Shown: positions 24,338 to 33,389 of the stretch, piece after piece
Layout: the number at the start of each line of letters is the position of its first letter
How positions within the stretch are numbered: the first letter of the stretch is position 1
Origin: an uncultured Sphingomonas sp.
GTDB taxonomy: Bacteria > Pseudomonadota > Alphaproteobacteria > Sphingomonadales > Sphingomonadaceae
DNA length: 34,771 nucleotides
Direction of reading: 5' to 3'
Assembly: GCA_913775975.1 (NCBI GenBank)
Contig: CAJYLQ010000052.1
Location: 1-34,771, forward strand
Translations under genes and position numbers: made by a program
Notes under the pieces: model-generated
What the model saw: the letters and a program-made list of their open reading frames with translations, nothing else
What the model was told of the DNA's origin: nothing
The model's database searches: none

Positions 24338-26626
24338 ATGACGGACATGACGATCTCTCGCCGAGCGGCGCTTCTGGGGGCCGGCGCGGCGGCGGCCTGG
24401 GCGGCGGGCCCGGCGCGCGCGCTGGTGATGCAGGCGGCGGCCACGGCCACGCTGCCGCCCCGGATCGCGGCCTTGATCGACACGATGACGCTGGAGGAGA
24501 AGGCCGGGCAGCTGCAATTGAACGCCGCCGCCTGGTCCGGCGGGGTCGCCACCGCGCTCAATCCGCCGGGCGGCAACAACAATTTCGACGCGCAATTGGC
24601 GGATGCCGTCGCGGGCAAGCTGACCGGCGTGTTTAACGGCAACGGCGCGGCGATGGCACGGCGGATGCAGACGGCGGTGATGAAACAGTCGCGGCTGAAG
24701 ATCCCGCTGCTGTTCGCCGCCGACGTGATCCACGGCCACCGCACGATCTTCCCCGTGCCGGTCGCGGAGGCCGCCAGCTTCGAGCCGGACCTTGCCCGCC
24801 GCACCGCGCGCGTCGCCGCGGTCGAGGGCGCGGGTGCGGGGATCGACTGGACCTTCTTCCCCATGGTCGACATCGCGCGTGACCAGCGCTGGGGCCGCAC
24901 GATGGAGGGCGCGGGCGAGGACACGATGCTGGGCGAACTGTTCGCCGCCGCGCGCGTGAAGGGATTCCAGGGAACGAAGGGCCTCGCCGCCGACGATGCG
25001 ATGATGGCCTGCGTCAAGCATTTCGCCGCCTATGGCGCCGCCGAATCGGGCCTCGACTATAATGTCGTCGACATGAGCGAGCGGCGGCTGCGCGAGGTGT
25101 ACCTGCCCCCGTACAAGGCCGGGTTCGACGCCGGCGCTATGAGCGGCATGGCTTCGTTCAACGAGATCAACGGCATCCCGTCGCACGGCAATCCGTGGCT
25201 GCTGCGCACGCTGCTGCGCGACGAGTGGCGGTTCCCCGGCATCATCGTCGGCGACTATACGGGCGATGAGGAGATGATCGCCGCCGGATTTGCCAAGGAC
25301 AGCAAGGACGCCGCGCGGATCGCGATCCTGGCGGGCGTCGATATGTCGATGCAGTCCGATTGCTATGCCCGTTACCTGCCCGAACTGGTGCGCGAGGGCG
25401 CCGTGCCGCAAGCGATCGTCGATGAATCGGTCCGCCGTGTCCTTCTGGTGAAGCACATGCTCGGCCTGTTCGACGATCCCTTCCGCCGCATCGACCCGCG
25501 TCGCGAAAAGGCGCGGTCGCGCACCGCCGACAATCTCGCGCTGTCGCGCGAGGCGGGGCGCAAGTCGATCGTCCTGCTGAAGAACGAGGGCGAGCTGCTG
25601 CCTTTGTCAAAGGATCGCAAGATCGCGATCATCGGCCCCTTCGCCAGCGGCCAGCATGACCTGAACGGTCCGTGGGTCGTCTATGGCGACAATGCGCAGG
25701 CGATCGACCTCGCCACCGGCGTCCGCGCCGTGGTGGGCGATGCGAACGTCACCGTCACACCGGGCTCCGGCGTCGAGGAGGCACTTCCCGGCGGTATCGA
25801 CGCGGCGGTCGCGGCGGCGAATGCGGCGGACGTCGTATTGCTCGCGATCGGCGAAAGCGAGGGCATGTCGGGTGAGGCGCAGTCGCGCACCGCGATCACC
25901 GTCCCCGCCCCGCAGGTGGCACTGGCCGAAGCGATCGCGAAGACCGGCAAGCCGATCGTCGTGATCCTGAAGAACGGGCGCGCGCTGGAACTGTCCGGCG
26001 CCGTGCGCGACGCGCCGGCGATCCTCGTCACCTGGTTCCTGGGCTCGCAAAGCGGCCATGCCACGGCCGACATCCTGTTCGGTGCGCACGGGCCCTCCGC
26101 GCGCCTGCCGGTCAGCTTCCCCTACGAAAGCGGGCAGGAGCCGTTCTATTATGCGCACAAGGCGACCGGCCGCCCCGCGCCGGAGGGGCCGCGCGAGCCC
26201 TATAAGGCGCAGTGGCGCACCGCGCCCAATGCCGCGCTCTATCCCTTTGGCCACGGTCTGACCTATGGCCGGATCGAATATGGCACGCTCGCGGTGGCGC
26301 CGGCGGTGCTTGGTTGGGATGGGCGGATCACGATCAGCACCACCGTTTCCAATCGCGGCACCCGCCCGTGCGAGGAGGTTGCGCAGCTCTATATTCGCGA
26401 TCGGGTCGCCAGCATCACCCGCCCGGTCCGCGAATTGAAGGCGTTCCGTAGGGTCGCACTGGCACCAGGAGCCAGCGAGACGGTAAGCTTTACGCTGACG
26501 CGCGAACAGCTTCAGTTCCTGGGGCTCGATATGAAGCCGACGGTGGAGCCGGGGACGTTCGATGTGTGGATCGCCCCCTCCGCGCAGGACGGCGGCGCAC
26601 ACGCGACCTTCGATCTCGTGCGGTAA
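24338..26626 (+). CDS. GH3 beta-glucosidase (BglX-like), Tat-exported
   Basis: Secreted glycoside hydrolase of 762 residues. The start at 24338 has GGAG at 24325-24328 and gives a Tat-type leader with SRRAALLGAG; a second ATG at 24347 is an alternative. The N-terminal barrel domain shows DVIHGHRTIFPVP, RDQRWGRTMEGAGED, the Lys227-His228 pair in VKHFAAYG, and the nucleophile Asp306 in IIVGDYTGDEE. The alpha/beta sandwich domain (about 400-600) includes KSIVLLKNEGELLPL. A fibronectin-III-like domain ends the protein (EEVAQLYIRDRVASITRPVRELKAF region). It should release glucose from oligosaccharide ends in the periplasm. It is divergent from the LacI gene and shares its operator. Together with GH144 it suggests degradation of beta-1,2-glucan to glucose. 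Confidence 0.92.
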   Translation: MTDMTISRRAALLGAGAAAAWAAGPARALVMQAAATATLPPRIAALIDTMTLEEKAGQLQLNAAAWSGGVATALNPPGGNNNFDAQLADAVAGKLTGVFNGNGAAMARRMQTAVMKQSRLKIPLLFAADVIHGHRTIFPVPVAEAASFEPDLARRTARVAAVEGAGAGIDWTFFPMVDIARDQRWGRTMEGAGEDTMLGELFAAARVKGFQGTKGLAADDAMMACVKHFAAYGAAESGLDYNVVDMSERRLREVYLPPYKAGFDAGAMSGMASFNEINGIPSHGNPWLLRTLLRDEWRFPGIIVGDYTGDEEMIAAGFAKDSKDAARIAILAGVDMSMQSDCYARYLPELVREGAVPQAIVDESVRRVLLVKHMLGLFDDPFRRIDPRREKARSRTADNLALSREAGRKSIVLLKNEGELLPLSKDRKIAIIGPFASGQHDLNGPWVVYGDNAQAIDLATGVRAVVGDANVTVTPGSGVEEALPGGIDAAVAAANAADVVLLAIGESEGMSGEAQSRTAITVPAPQVALAEAIAKTGKPIVVILKNGRALELSGAVRDAPAILVTWFLGSQSGHATADILFGAHGPSARLPVSFPYESGQEPFYYAHKATGRPAPEGPREPYKAQWRTAPNAALYPFGHGLTYGRIEYGTLAVAPAVLGWDGRITISTTVSNRGTRPCEEVAQLYIRDRVASITRPVRELKAFRRVALAPGASETVSFTLTREQLQFLGLDMKPTVEPGTFDVWIAPSAQDGGAHATFDLVR

Positions 26627-26667
26627 GAGCCGCCGCCGCCGCCCGGTCGGGACCCCGCCCGCTCCGC

Positions 26668-29235
26668 TCAGGCGGCGACGGCAGGCCGGCCGGGTATCCG
26701 CAGCGCGGACAGGCTGGCGGCCAGTTCGCCGCTGCGGAACGGCTTGGTCAGGTGCGGAATGTCCGCATCGACCCCGTCCTCCTCGGCATAGCCCGACACG
26801 ATCAGCACGGGCAGGTCCGGACGCCGCACGCGCAGCCTTCGCGCCAGGTCGCCGCCACTCATCCCCGGCATCAGGTGATCGGTCACGACCACCATCGGGT
26901 TCAGGCCGGCATCGATCAGCGCCAGCGCCTTTTCCGCCGAATCGGCCTCGACCACGTCGTAATCCAGGTCCGCCAGCATCTCGGCGGTGCTCATCCGCAC
27001 CACATCCTCGTCATCGACCAGCAGCACCGTGCCGATCCCGCCCATCGCCGGATGCAGGACGAGCGGGGAGCCCGGCTCCGCCCCCAACGCCGACGCGCTG
27101 ACCGGAAGCCACAGGCTGATCGTCGTGCCTGCCCCGGGCGTACTGTCGATCGTCAGCCCACCGCCCAGCTGTGCGGTCAGGCCATGGACCATCGACAGGC
27201 CAAGTCCCGTCCCCTTCCCGACCCCCTTGGTGGAGAAAAAGGGTTCGATCGCGCGCTGCATGGTTTCGGCGTCCATGCCGATGCCGGTGTCGCTGACGCT
27301 CAGGCAGACATAATGACCACGTGCCAGATCGCGCCCGTCGCGCTTGCGCACCTGTTCGCATCGCGCGCGGATCGTCAGCTCGCCGCCGTCGGGCATCGCG
27401 TCGCGTGCGTTCACCGCCAGGTTCAGTAGCGCCATTTCCAGCTGGTTGAGATCGGCATGGGCGGGCGGCATGTCGGCCAGATCGACCTGCACCTCGATAT
27501 TCGGGCCCAGCGTGGAGCCGAGCAGCCCCGCCATATTCTCGACGACCCGCGCGACATCCACCGCCGTCGCCTGCAACGGCTGGCGCCGCGCGAAGGCCAG
27601 CAGTCGCTGGACGAGGACACGCGCGCGCTCCGCCGACTGCAGCGCCCCCTCGATCAGCCGCCGCTCCCGTTCCGTGCCGATGCCCTTGCGCACCAGCATG
27701 TCGAGCGATCCGACGATCGGCGTCAGCAGATTGTTGAAATCGTGCGCGACGCCGCCGGTCAGGCTGCCCATCGCCTCCATCTTCTGGCTTTGCCGCAGCG
27801 CTTCCTGCGTGACCTCCAGATCGGCTTCCCGCGCCTTCGCCTCGGTCAGGTCGCGGCCGACCGTGACGAAGTTGATCCCGTCCGGCTCCGGCGAGATCTT
27901 CCATTCGATCGACCGCCACGATCCGTCGCGCGTCGCCACCCGGTTCTCCAGCCGGATCGGCTGCCCGTGCGCGGCCATGTCGCGCAGTTGCGCAAGCGAT
28001 GACTCCAGATCATCGGGATGAACCAGCGTCTCGTAGCGGCGGGCCAGCAACTCCGCCTCGGTCCAGCCCAGGACCTGCGTCCAGGCCGGGCTGACCGCGG
28101 AGAGCATCCCGGCATGGTCGGCGCGGGCCAGCATGTCCTGCGAGACATTCCACAGCCGGTCGCGCTCCGCCGATCGCAGCGCCACCTGCTCCTCGAGCGT
28201 CTCGTTCAGGCGGCGCAGATCCTCTTCGGCGCGCGCGCGTTCGATGGCGGTCTTCACCCGCTCACCGACTTCCTGGATCAGGTTTTCCTCCGCCGGCGTC
28301 CAGACGCGCGGCGTCGCGGACTGGACCGCGAGCAGGCCGACCCACTGCGTCTCCTCGAACAGGATGACATCGACGAACGCGCCGACACTGCGCGAGATCA
28401 GGCCGGCCCGCGCCTCCTCTCCCAGCCGCGGATCGGACGGGACATCGCGCATCACCACCGGCGTACCGATGCGATACGCGTTGAGCAGGTCCGGCCCGAA
28501 CGCCGCCAGCGAGTGCTGCCCGACGATAGAGGAGACACCATGATGATAGTCCGATTCGACCGTCATCAGCCCGTCCGCGATCTCCGCATAGAAGACGCGG
28601 CTGGCATCCAGCCACGGGCCCAGCTGATGCGCCGCATGGCTCATGATCGCGGCGCGCGTGTTCAACGCACGCAGCGCGTCGGACAGGCGCAGGAGGAAGC
28701 TGGTCTGTCGCTCGCGCGCAACCCGCTCGGTGGTTTCGGCCAGAATGCAGATGACGCCCGCCGGTCGCCCCGACTCGTCGAGCACGGGGGAATAGTCCAG
28801 GTCCATCCAAACCTGTTCGGGCCGTCCGTGCCGGTACAGCGTCAGCGCCTGATCGTGGTAATGCAGCGTACCGCCCGCGAGCCCGACGCGCATCACGTTG
28901 TCGTTGAAGTCGGCGACCTCGGGCCATCCCTCGCGCACCTTCGACCCCAGCAGGTCCGGGTGGCGCGCACCGGCGAACTTCGAATAGGCATCGTTGTAGA
29001 GCATGATGCCGTCCTCGCCCCACAGCATCACGATCGGCACGGGGGAGCGCAGCAGGATGGCGGTGGCGGTGCGCAGGCTCTGCGGCCAATCCCCAATCGG
29101 GCCGAGCGGCGTCGACGACCAGTCCCGCGCCGCGATCAGCGCGCCGCAATCTCCACCGCCGCGCACGAATTCCGGTCCGTCGCCGTCCGCGGCACGATCA
29201 TGCCGCGCGGAGTGTGGCGGGTTCTGGTCCGGCAT
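26668..29235 (-). CDS. PAS/GAF hybrid sensor histidine kinase with receiver domain
   Basis: Cytoplasmic hybrid kinase of 855 residues without membrane segments. Domains in order: PAS (about 60-170, with IVMLWGEDGIMLYNDAYSKFAG), GAF (about 180-335), coiled coil, PAS (about 360-470, with the VHPDD motif), phosphoacceptor domain with His498 in GGVAHDFNNLL, ATPase with Asn605/Asn609, DTGIGM (649-654) and GTGLGLSMV (675-683), and a receiver (about 735-845) with Asp786 in VVTDHLMPGMSG and Lys831. The start at 29235 is chosen because the recognisable promoter at 29310-29338 excludes starts further upstream. Such kinases often regulate stress or light responses. No cognate regulator or phosphotransfer protein is adjacent, so the output is unknown. 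Confidence 0.9.
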   Translation of the reverse strand: MPDQNPPHSARHDRAADGDGPEFVRGGGDCGALIAARDWSSTPLGPIGDWPQSLRTATAILLRSPVPIVMLWGEDGIMLYNDAYSKFAGARHPDLLGSKVREGWPEVADFNDNVMRVGLAGGTLHYHDQALTLYRHGRPEQVWMDLDYSPVLDESGRPAGVICILAETTERVARERQTSFLLRLSDALRALNTRAAIMSHAAHQLGPWLDASRVFYAEIADGLMTVESDYHHGVSSIVGQHSLAAFGPDLLNAYRIGTPVVMRDVPSDPRLGEEARAGLISRSVGAFVDVILFEETQWVGLLAVQSATPRVWTPAEENLIQEVGERVKTAIERARAEEDLRRLNETLEEQVALRSAERDRLWNVSQDMLARADHAGMLSAVSPAWTQVLGWTEAELLARRYETLVHPDDLESSLAQLRDMAAHGQPIRLENRVATRDGSWRSIEWKISPEPDGINFVTVGRDLTEAKAREADLEVTQEALRQSQKMEAMGSLTGGVAHDFNNLLTPIVGSLDMLVRKGIGTERERRLIEGALQSAERARVLVQRLLAFARRQPLQATAVDVARVVENMAGLLGSTLGPNIEVQVDLADMPPAHADLNQLEMALLNLAVNARDAMPDGGELTIRARCEQVRKRDGRDLARGHYVCLSVSDTGIGMDAETMQRAIEPFFSTKGVGKGTGLGLSMVHGLTAQLGGGLTIDSTPGAGTTISLWLPVSASALGAEPGSPLVLHPAMGGIGTVLLVDDEDVVRMSTAEMLADLDYDVVEADSAEKALALIDAGLNPMVVVTDHLMPGMSGGDLARRLRVRRPDLPVLIVSGYAEEDGVDADIPHLTKPFRSGELAASLSALRIPGRPAVAA

Positions 29236-29309
29236 GGTGACAGATGTGCCCCGCAAACGGTTGTCGGGCACTATCCATCCGAACGATGCGGCAGCCCTTC
29301 GTGCGGGAT

Positions 29310-29338
29310 AACATAGCGCAATCCGGCCGCGCTGCAAA
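29310..29338 (-). promoter_or_regulatory. Sigma-70-type promoter of the hybrid kinase gene
   Basis: On the minus strand, TTTGCA (29333-29338) and TATGTT (29310-29315) lie exactly 17 bases apart, close to the TTGACA/TATAAT consensus. The start codon at 29235 would follow a leader of about 68 bases. Confidence 0.6.
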
Positions 29339-29364
29339 CCACTCCTCTCGCCCGATCGAGGCAG

Positions 29365-29395
29365 GCCGGGGGCGCCGCAGCGCGATGCCCCCGGC
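29365..29395 (-). terminator. GC-rich terminator hairpin after the porin gene
   Basis: A perfect 9-bp stem (GCCGGGGGC 29365-29373 with GCCCCCGGC 29387-29395) around a 13-base loop begins 6 bases past the porin stop codon on the minus strand. There is no T-tract, so it may rely on Rho or structure alone. Confidence 0.6.
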
Positions 29396-29401
29396 GGGTC
29401 G

Positions 29402-30829
29402 TCAGAAAAACAGGATGGCGCCCGCCGCCAGCGCGTCCGAGCTGGCGTCGTTGCCGTTATGCGCCTTCGCCATGGTGTGCGTATATTCGCCGATCAGCGT
29501 GACCCAGCTGTTCAGGCCATAGCGTAGCTGCCCAACCCAGCTGGCGTTGCGGCGGACCAGCGTCGACACCGCCTCCCCGTTCGCCAGTGACAGGTGGCTC
29601 TCGCCATAGCTGGCGCCGAGCGTGAACTTGCCGAAGCCCGCAGTGCCCTGCACGTAGAACCCGTCGCTGTTCCGCCGCCGGCCATTGGCGTCGGCGGACA
29701 GCAGGAACAGACCGATCGTGCCCACGCCCGTGCCGGTGTAATAATAGCCGGTCAGCCCGAAATTCTGGTACGACAGCTTGGCGCCCATATCGATCGCGCG
29801 GCCGGTATAGGCCGGGAGCAGCGCGGTCGCGTCATGCCGCTGCACCAGCCCCGACACCCAGGCGTGCGCGCCCAGTCCGCCATCGGTCGGCGCCATGTCG
29901 TACGTGATCTTGGCCTGGAAGCCGGGGGTGCCGTTCACCTCGCTCTGCCCGATCGTGGTCAATGGCTGGAACACCCCGACCGCGAACTGCAAGCCGCCGA
30001 ACTTGGGCGACGAATAGGTGATCTGCGGCTGGAAATCGGTGTAGATATACCCCAGCCCGATCCGCCCCAGCGAGGTGTTGGAAGGGGCCGCGTTGCCCGC
30101 CGCCGTGCCGACGGCCAGCAGCGTGATGTCGTTCAGGATCGCGTCGGATCCGAACAGGCCGATGTCGCGACCCGCCTTGATTTCGCCGAACCCGGCCCGC
30201 CCGAAGGTCAGATAGGTCTGGCGAAAATCGATACCGCTCGTCTGCAACGCCTGCGGCGCGCCGGCGCCGTTCGCGCCGCTATTGCCAAGGCTGGAGTTGA
30301 TGCCGGGATACATGCCGAAATGCGCGCCCACGTCCCAGCCGCCTTGCGTCGTGGACACATCGACCTTCAGGAAACCCGGCAGCAGGCCGTTGCGGATCGA
30401 CGAGCTATTCTTCCCGACCGTGGCCAAACCGCCCGCCACCGTGTTGGCGGCCGTCGCGGTATCGCCATTGTCGTGAACGTAGAAGCCGTTTACGGAACCT
30501 GAGAATTTGAGCGCGACGTCGCCGATCATCAGGCCGACGCCCGAATCCATCGTACGCACCAGCTTCCGGTCATCCAGCCGTTCCGCCGCCGCCCGTTGCG
30601 GCGCCTCTGCGCTGTTGCCGGAGGGGACGGCGCTGGGCTGGCTGGCGAGCGGCGCGGGCTGCGTGGCCTTGCGCGCCATCAGCGCGGCATATTCCTCGTC
30701 GCTGAGGATCCCCTTTTCCTTCAGCTTGAGCAGCAGTGCATCGGTGGTGTCCTGCGCGGCGGCCGGCGTCGCGGCCAGCGCGAACGCGCCGAGCGCGGCC
30801 GCACCAAGCAATCTGGTGACGAATGTCAT
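29402..30829 (-). CDS. Outer-membrane porin (DcaP-like)
   Basis: Beta-barrel porin of 475 residues with the signal peptide MTFVTRLLGAAALGAFALAATPAAA. A short N-terminal helical segment follows, containing the motif LKLKEKGILSDEEYAALMA (about 34-52), likely a periplasmic coiled coil as in DcaP-type trimers. A disordered Ala/Pro/Gln linker and then the barrel (from GVGLMIGDVALKFSGSVNGFYV) come next; the C-terminal residue is Phe. It carries a good GGAGGAT ribosome site. It lies downstream of the beta-propeller gene and has its own copy of the PQQ-cluster motif upstream, so it probably supplies the periplasmic alcohol dehydrogenase with substrate or product passage. The substrate range is not readable. 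Confidence 0.85.
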   Translation of the reverse strand: MTFVTRLLGAAALGAFALAATPAAAQDTTDALLLKLKEKGILSDEEYAALMARKATQPAPLASQPSAVPSGNSAEAPQRAAAERLDDRKLVRTMDSGVGLMIGDVALKFSGSVNGFYVHDNGDTATAANTVAGGLATVGKNSSSIRNGLLPGFLKVDVSTTQGGWDVGAHFGMYPGINSSLGNSGANGAGAPQALQTSGIDFRQTYLTFGRAGFGEIKAGRDIGLFGSDAILNDITLLAVGTAAGNAAPSNTSLGRIGLGYIYTDFQPQITYSSPKFGGLQFAVGVFQPLTTIGQSEVNGTPGFQAKITYDMAPTDGGLGAHAWVSGLVQRHDATALLPAYTGRAIDMGAKLSYQNFGLTGYYYTGTGVGTIGLFLLSADANGRRRNSDGFYVQGTAGFGKFTLGASYGESHLSLANGEAVSTLVRRNASWVGQLRYGLNSWVTLIGEYTHTMAKAHNGNDASSDALAAGAILFF

Positions 30830-30918
30830 CCCTGATCCTCCCCATCTATCGGCCCATGGTGCCGTTGCTCGGCATCGGGCTGGTGAGAGGAAGGCTAACG
30901 GGCGGGGGACGGCGCGAA

Positions 30919-30930
30919 ATTGGACTTTGG
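30919..30930 (-). promoter_or_regulatory. PQQ-cluster motif, porin copy
   Basis: Reading towards the porin gene (minus strand) the sequence is CCAAAGTCCAAT, 90 bp upstream of the start codon. It matches the copies at 31966-31977 and 33390-33401. A TTAGCC hexamer, possibly a weak -10, begins 20 bases downstream. Confidence 0.5.
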
Positions 30931-30962
30931 CATTTGAGACTTAAGGTCGGCGGGCCGGGCGA

Positions 30963-31925
30963 TCAGGGGGCGACCACGACGCCCCAGGGTGCGCGGCCGA
31001 CCGGCACGGTGGCCACCTGCTTTGCCGTCGCCAGATCGACGATGCTGACCGTGTCGGACAGGCCGTTGGCGGAAAGGGCGCGCCGCCCGTCCGGCGTGAT
31101 CGCCACGCCCCAGACACGCGGGCCGACCGGCACGATCGCCTCCACCTTGCGGCTTGCCGCATCGACGATCGCGAGCGCGTTGCCGCGGCCGAGTGCGATC
31201 ACCGCGCGCTTGTGATCGGGCGTGAAGCGGATTTGTACCGGCATGACCTTTTCAGGCGCGATACCGGGGACGGCGAAGTGCAGCGTGTCGATGACCTTGC
31301 GCGTCGCGACGTCGATCACCTGCACGCTGTTGCCGATCTCGGCGGACACCCATAGCTGCCGACCATCGGCGGTGAATTCGGCGTGGCGCGGGCGATCGTC
31401 GGTCGGCGTCTGTCCCACCACCTGCCGGCTGGCGATGTCGATCCAGTGGACCGCATTGTCCGTTTCGGATGTCGATACGGCGAGGCGGCCATCGGGGCTG
31501 ACCGCCATCCCCTCCGGCTCCACGCCAACGACGACCTGGAACGCGACCTTGCGCCCCGGCACGTCGATCGCGGTGACGGTGGCGTCGCGCTCGTTGGAGG
31601 CGAACAGCAACGTGCCGTCGGGCGACAAGGCGAAGGTTTCGGGATCCTCCCCCGATGGCAGGTCGGCGACGACCTTCCCGGTCGCGCGATCGATGACCTG
31701 CACCGCATTCTCGTCGCTGGCGCAGACGTATAGCTGCCGGCCGTCGCGTGACAGCGTGATGCCGCGCGGACGCTTGCCCACCGGCCAGGTCGCGATCGTC
31801 TGCAGCGTCGCGCCGTCGATGACGCTGATCGTGTTGGCCCGCTCGTTGGAGACGTAGATCGTCTCGCCGGCCCATGCGGGGGCGGCGGCGGCGATCAGGG
31901 CGGCGGAAAGGATGATGCGGCGCAT
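30963..31925 (-). CDS. YVTN-family beta-propeller protein associated with PQQ-dependent catabolism
   Basis: Periplasmic 320-residue protein with the signal peptide MRRIILSAALIAAAAPAWA. About seven propeller blades repeat the patterns YVSNERANTISVIDGATLQ, DPETFALSPDGTLLFASNE and VWGVAITPDGRRALSANG, in the style of the YVTN repeat. It corresponds to the 'PQQ-dependent catabolism-associated beta-propeller' family (TIGR03866 from memory). The role is unknown; it may assist the quinoprotein or its electron transfer. It is divergent from pedF, with the PQQ-cluster motif between them. Confidence 0.88.
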   Translation of the reverse strand: MRRIILSAALIAAAAPAWAGETIYVSNERANTISVIDGATLQTIATWPVGKRPRGITLSRDGRQLYVCASDENAVQVIDRATGKVVADLPSGEDPETFALSPDGTLLFASNERDATVTAIDVPGRKVAFQVVVGVEPEGMAVSPDGRLAVSTSETDNAVHWIDIASRQVVGQTPTDDRPRHAEFTADGRQLWVSAEIGNSVQVIDVATRKVIDTLHFAVPGIAPEKVMPVQIRFTPDHKRAVIALGRGNALAIVDAASRKVEAIVPVGPRVWGVAITPDGRRALSANGLSDTVSIVDLATAKQVATVPVGRAPWGVVVAP

Positions 31926-31965
31926 GCCCGTACTTTAGCGCGAAACGCGGGCGAACCCTCTCCTA

Positions 31966-31977
31966 CCAAAGTGCAAT
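31966..31977 (+). promoter_or_regulatory. PQQ-cluster motif, pedF/beta-propeller copy
   Basis: CCAAAGTGCAAT lies in the divergent promoter. Its last base is 76 bp before the pedF start codon, exactly the distance seen at the dehydrogenase gene (33390-33401). A TACACT -10-like hexamer (32000-32005) begins after 22 bases. It is 41 bp from the beta-propeller start. Confidence 0.55.
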
Positions 31978-31986
31978 AAGTCCGCC

Positions 31987-32030
31987 CCGGTCCGATGCTT
32001 ACACTCCACACTGACAGGCGCCGGTCCGAT
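31987..32030 (+). repeat. 10-bp direct repeat in the pedF upstream region
   Basis: CCGGTCCGAT occurs at 31987-31996 and 32021-32030, 34 bp apart, flanking the predicted -10 of pedF. It may be a second regulator site. Confidence 0.35.
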
Positions 32031-32052
32031 CCGGCCCGCCGCAGGAGAGGTC

Positions 32053-32508
32053 ATGATGACGGGTCGCGTTTCGCGTGTGATATTCGCCGGCTGCACGATG
32101 CTGGCGATGGGGTCGATCAGCTATAACGTCTTCGCGCACGGCAATGTCACGCCGCAGGCGGTCGACACCAGCAAGCTGCCGGACATCAAGCCCGACAACA
32201 ATACGTGGCTGACCAAGAACCCCTATCGCGACGATCCCGCCGCCTATGCACTGGCGCAGAAGATCGGCGAGAGCGCCTATGGCGGCAATTGCGCGCGCTG
32301 CCACGGGCTGGAGGCGATCTCGGGCGGGATCGCGCCCGATCTTCGCTATCTCGACAAGGGCGAGGCCGGCGACGAATGGTTCATCCAGCGTTACCAGCAC
32401 GGCTCCGCCCGCGACGGAAAGGTCTATATGCCGCCGATGGGCGACACGCTGGGGCAGAAGGCCGGTTGGGCGATCCGCTCCTGGCTCGACACCAAGCACG
32501 AGGAATGA
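32053..32508 (+). CDS. pedF: Cytochrome c-550 PedF
   Basis: Periplasmic electron acceptor of the PQQ alcohol dehydrogenase, 151 residues. The signal peptide spans about 1-29 (MMTGRVSRVIFAGCTMLAMG to VFAHG). Haem is bound at Cys80-Ala-Arg-Cys83-His84, and Met126 or Met129 (YMPPMGD) is the likely axial ligand. The motifs DIKPDNNTWLTKNPYR and GGIAPDLRYL are specific to the PedF group. A GGAGAGG ribosome site stands 2 bases before the first ATG; the ATG three bases later may be the true start. The stop overlaps the next start by 4 bases (ATGA), so it is coupled to the binding-protein gene. Confidence 0.9.
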   Translation: MMTGRVSRVIFAGCTMLAMGSISYNVFAHGNVTPQAVDTSKLPDIKPDNNTWLTKNPYRDDPAAYALAQKIGESAYGGNCARCHGLEAISGGIAPDLRYLDKGEAGDEWFIQRYQHGSARDGKVYMPPMGDTLGQKAGWAIRSWLDTKHEE

Positions 32509-33371
32509 GCCGCCCGTCGCGCCCCGTCCTGTCGCGTCGCGCGCTGCTTGGCGCAGCGCACGTCACCGCGCTCCTGCCGCGCCGCGCAGCGGCGCGGGCC
32601 GTGGAAAGGATCGCAGCGGACGGCCGGGTCCGCATCGCCGTCTATCGCGATTTCGAGCCCTGGTCCTGGGTCGGCAAGGACGGGCGGCTGACCGGCATCG
32701 ACGTCGATCTGGGTCACGCCATCGCAAAGGCGCTGGGTACGCGCGCGGAAATCGTCGACTTCCTGGCCGACGAGGATGTCGGAGACGACCTGCGCAACAT
32801 GGTGTGGCGCGGCTCGCTGGTCGGCGGGCAGGTGTGCGACATCATGATGCACGTCCCCGTCGACCGTCAGCTGGCGCTGGCGAACGACCGGGCGGTGATC
32901 GGCGCCCCCTATTACCGGGAGGGGTTCCTGATCGCCTGCGGCCCGGACACCGATTGCGAGGTCGCGCCCCCCGCCTTCAAGGGGAAGCGACTGGTGGCGG
33001 AGCTGGACAGCGTCCCCGACTTCTATTTCTCCGGCGGTTTCGGCGGCGCGCTGCGCGCGGACACGCGCCACCTGATGAGCGGCGCGGCGGCGGTCGACGC
33101 GGTGAAATCGGGCGAGGCGGACGTCGTTCTCGCGACCCGCGCGCAGGTGGAACATGCGCGGGTGGAGGGCGCGGACCGCCTGAAAGTGCGGCGCGGCCCG
33201 ATCCCGGCGCTGCCCAGCGCGGGCTGGGACGTGGGCGTGGCGGTAAAGGACGACAGCCGCGATCTGGCCGACCGGCTGGAACAGGTGATCGCCGGATTTC
33301 GGCAGGACGGGACAATCGATTCGATCCTGACGCGCTACAGCGTCACGCCGCACCCGCCGCTCGCGACCTGA
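32505..33371 (+). CDS. Quinoprotein dehydrogenase-associated periplasmic binding protein (XoxJ/MxaJ-like)
   Basis: A 288-residue solute-binding fold protein of the type always found next to PQQ alcohol dehydrogenases (XoxJ/MxaJ; TIGR03871 from memory). It has a Tat-like leader (LSRRALLGAAH), then VRIAVYRDFEPWSWVGKDGRLTG, DVDLGHAIAKALG and CDIMMHVPVD. No ABC permease or ATPase genes are adjacent, consistent with a role in maturation of the dehydrogenase rather than transport. The start at 32505 overlaps the pedF stop by 4 bases. The longer upstream frame overlaps pedF and is not used. Confidence 0.85.
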   Translation: MSRPSRPVLSRRALLGAAHVTALLPRRAAARAVERIAADGRVRIAVYRDFEPWSWVGKDGRLTGIDVDLGHAIAKALGTRAEIVDFLADEDVGDDLRNMVWRGSLVGGQVCDIMMHVPVDRQLALANDRAVIGAPYYREGFLIACGPDTDCEVAPPAFKGKRLVAELDSVPDFYFSGGFGGALRADTRHLMSGAAAVDAVKSGEADVVLATRAQVEHARVEGADRLKVRRGPIPALPSAGWDVGVAVKDDSRDLADRLEQVIAGFRQDGTIDSILTRYSVTPHPPLAT

Positions 33372-33389
33372 ACGCCGCGCGAGCTTGAT

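Noticed and set aside
26627..26667. Hairpin in the gap between the convergent GH3 and hybrid kinase genes
   Set aside because: Only short interrupted GC pairings (for example CCC-GGTC-GGG) can be drawn; not distinguishable from background.
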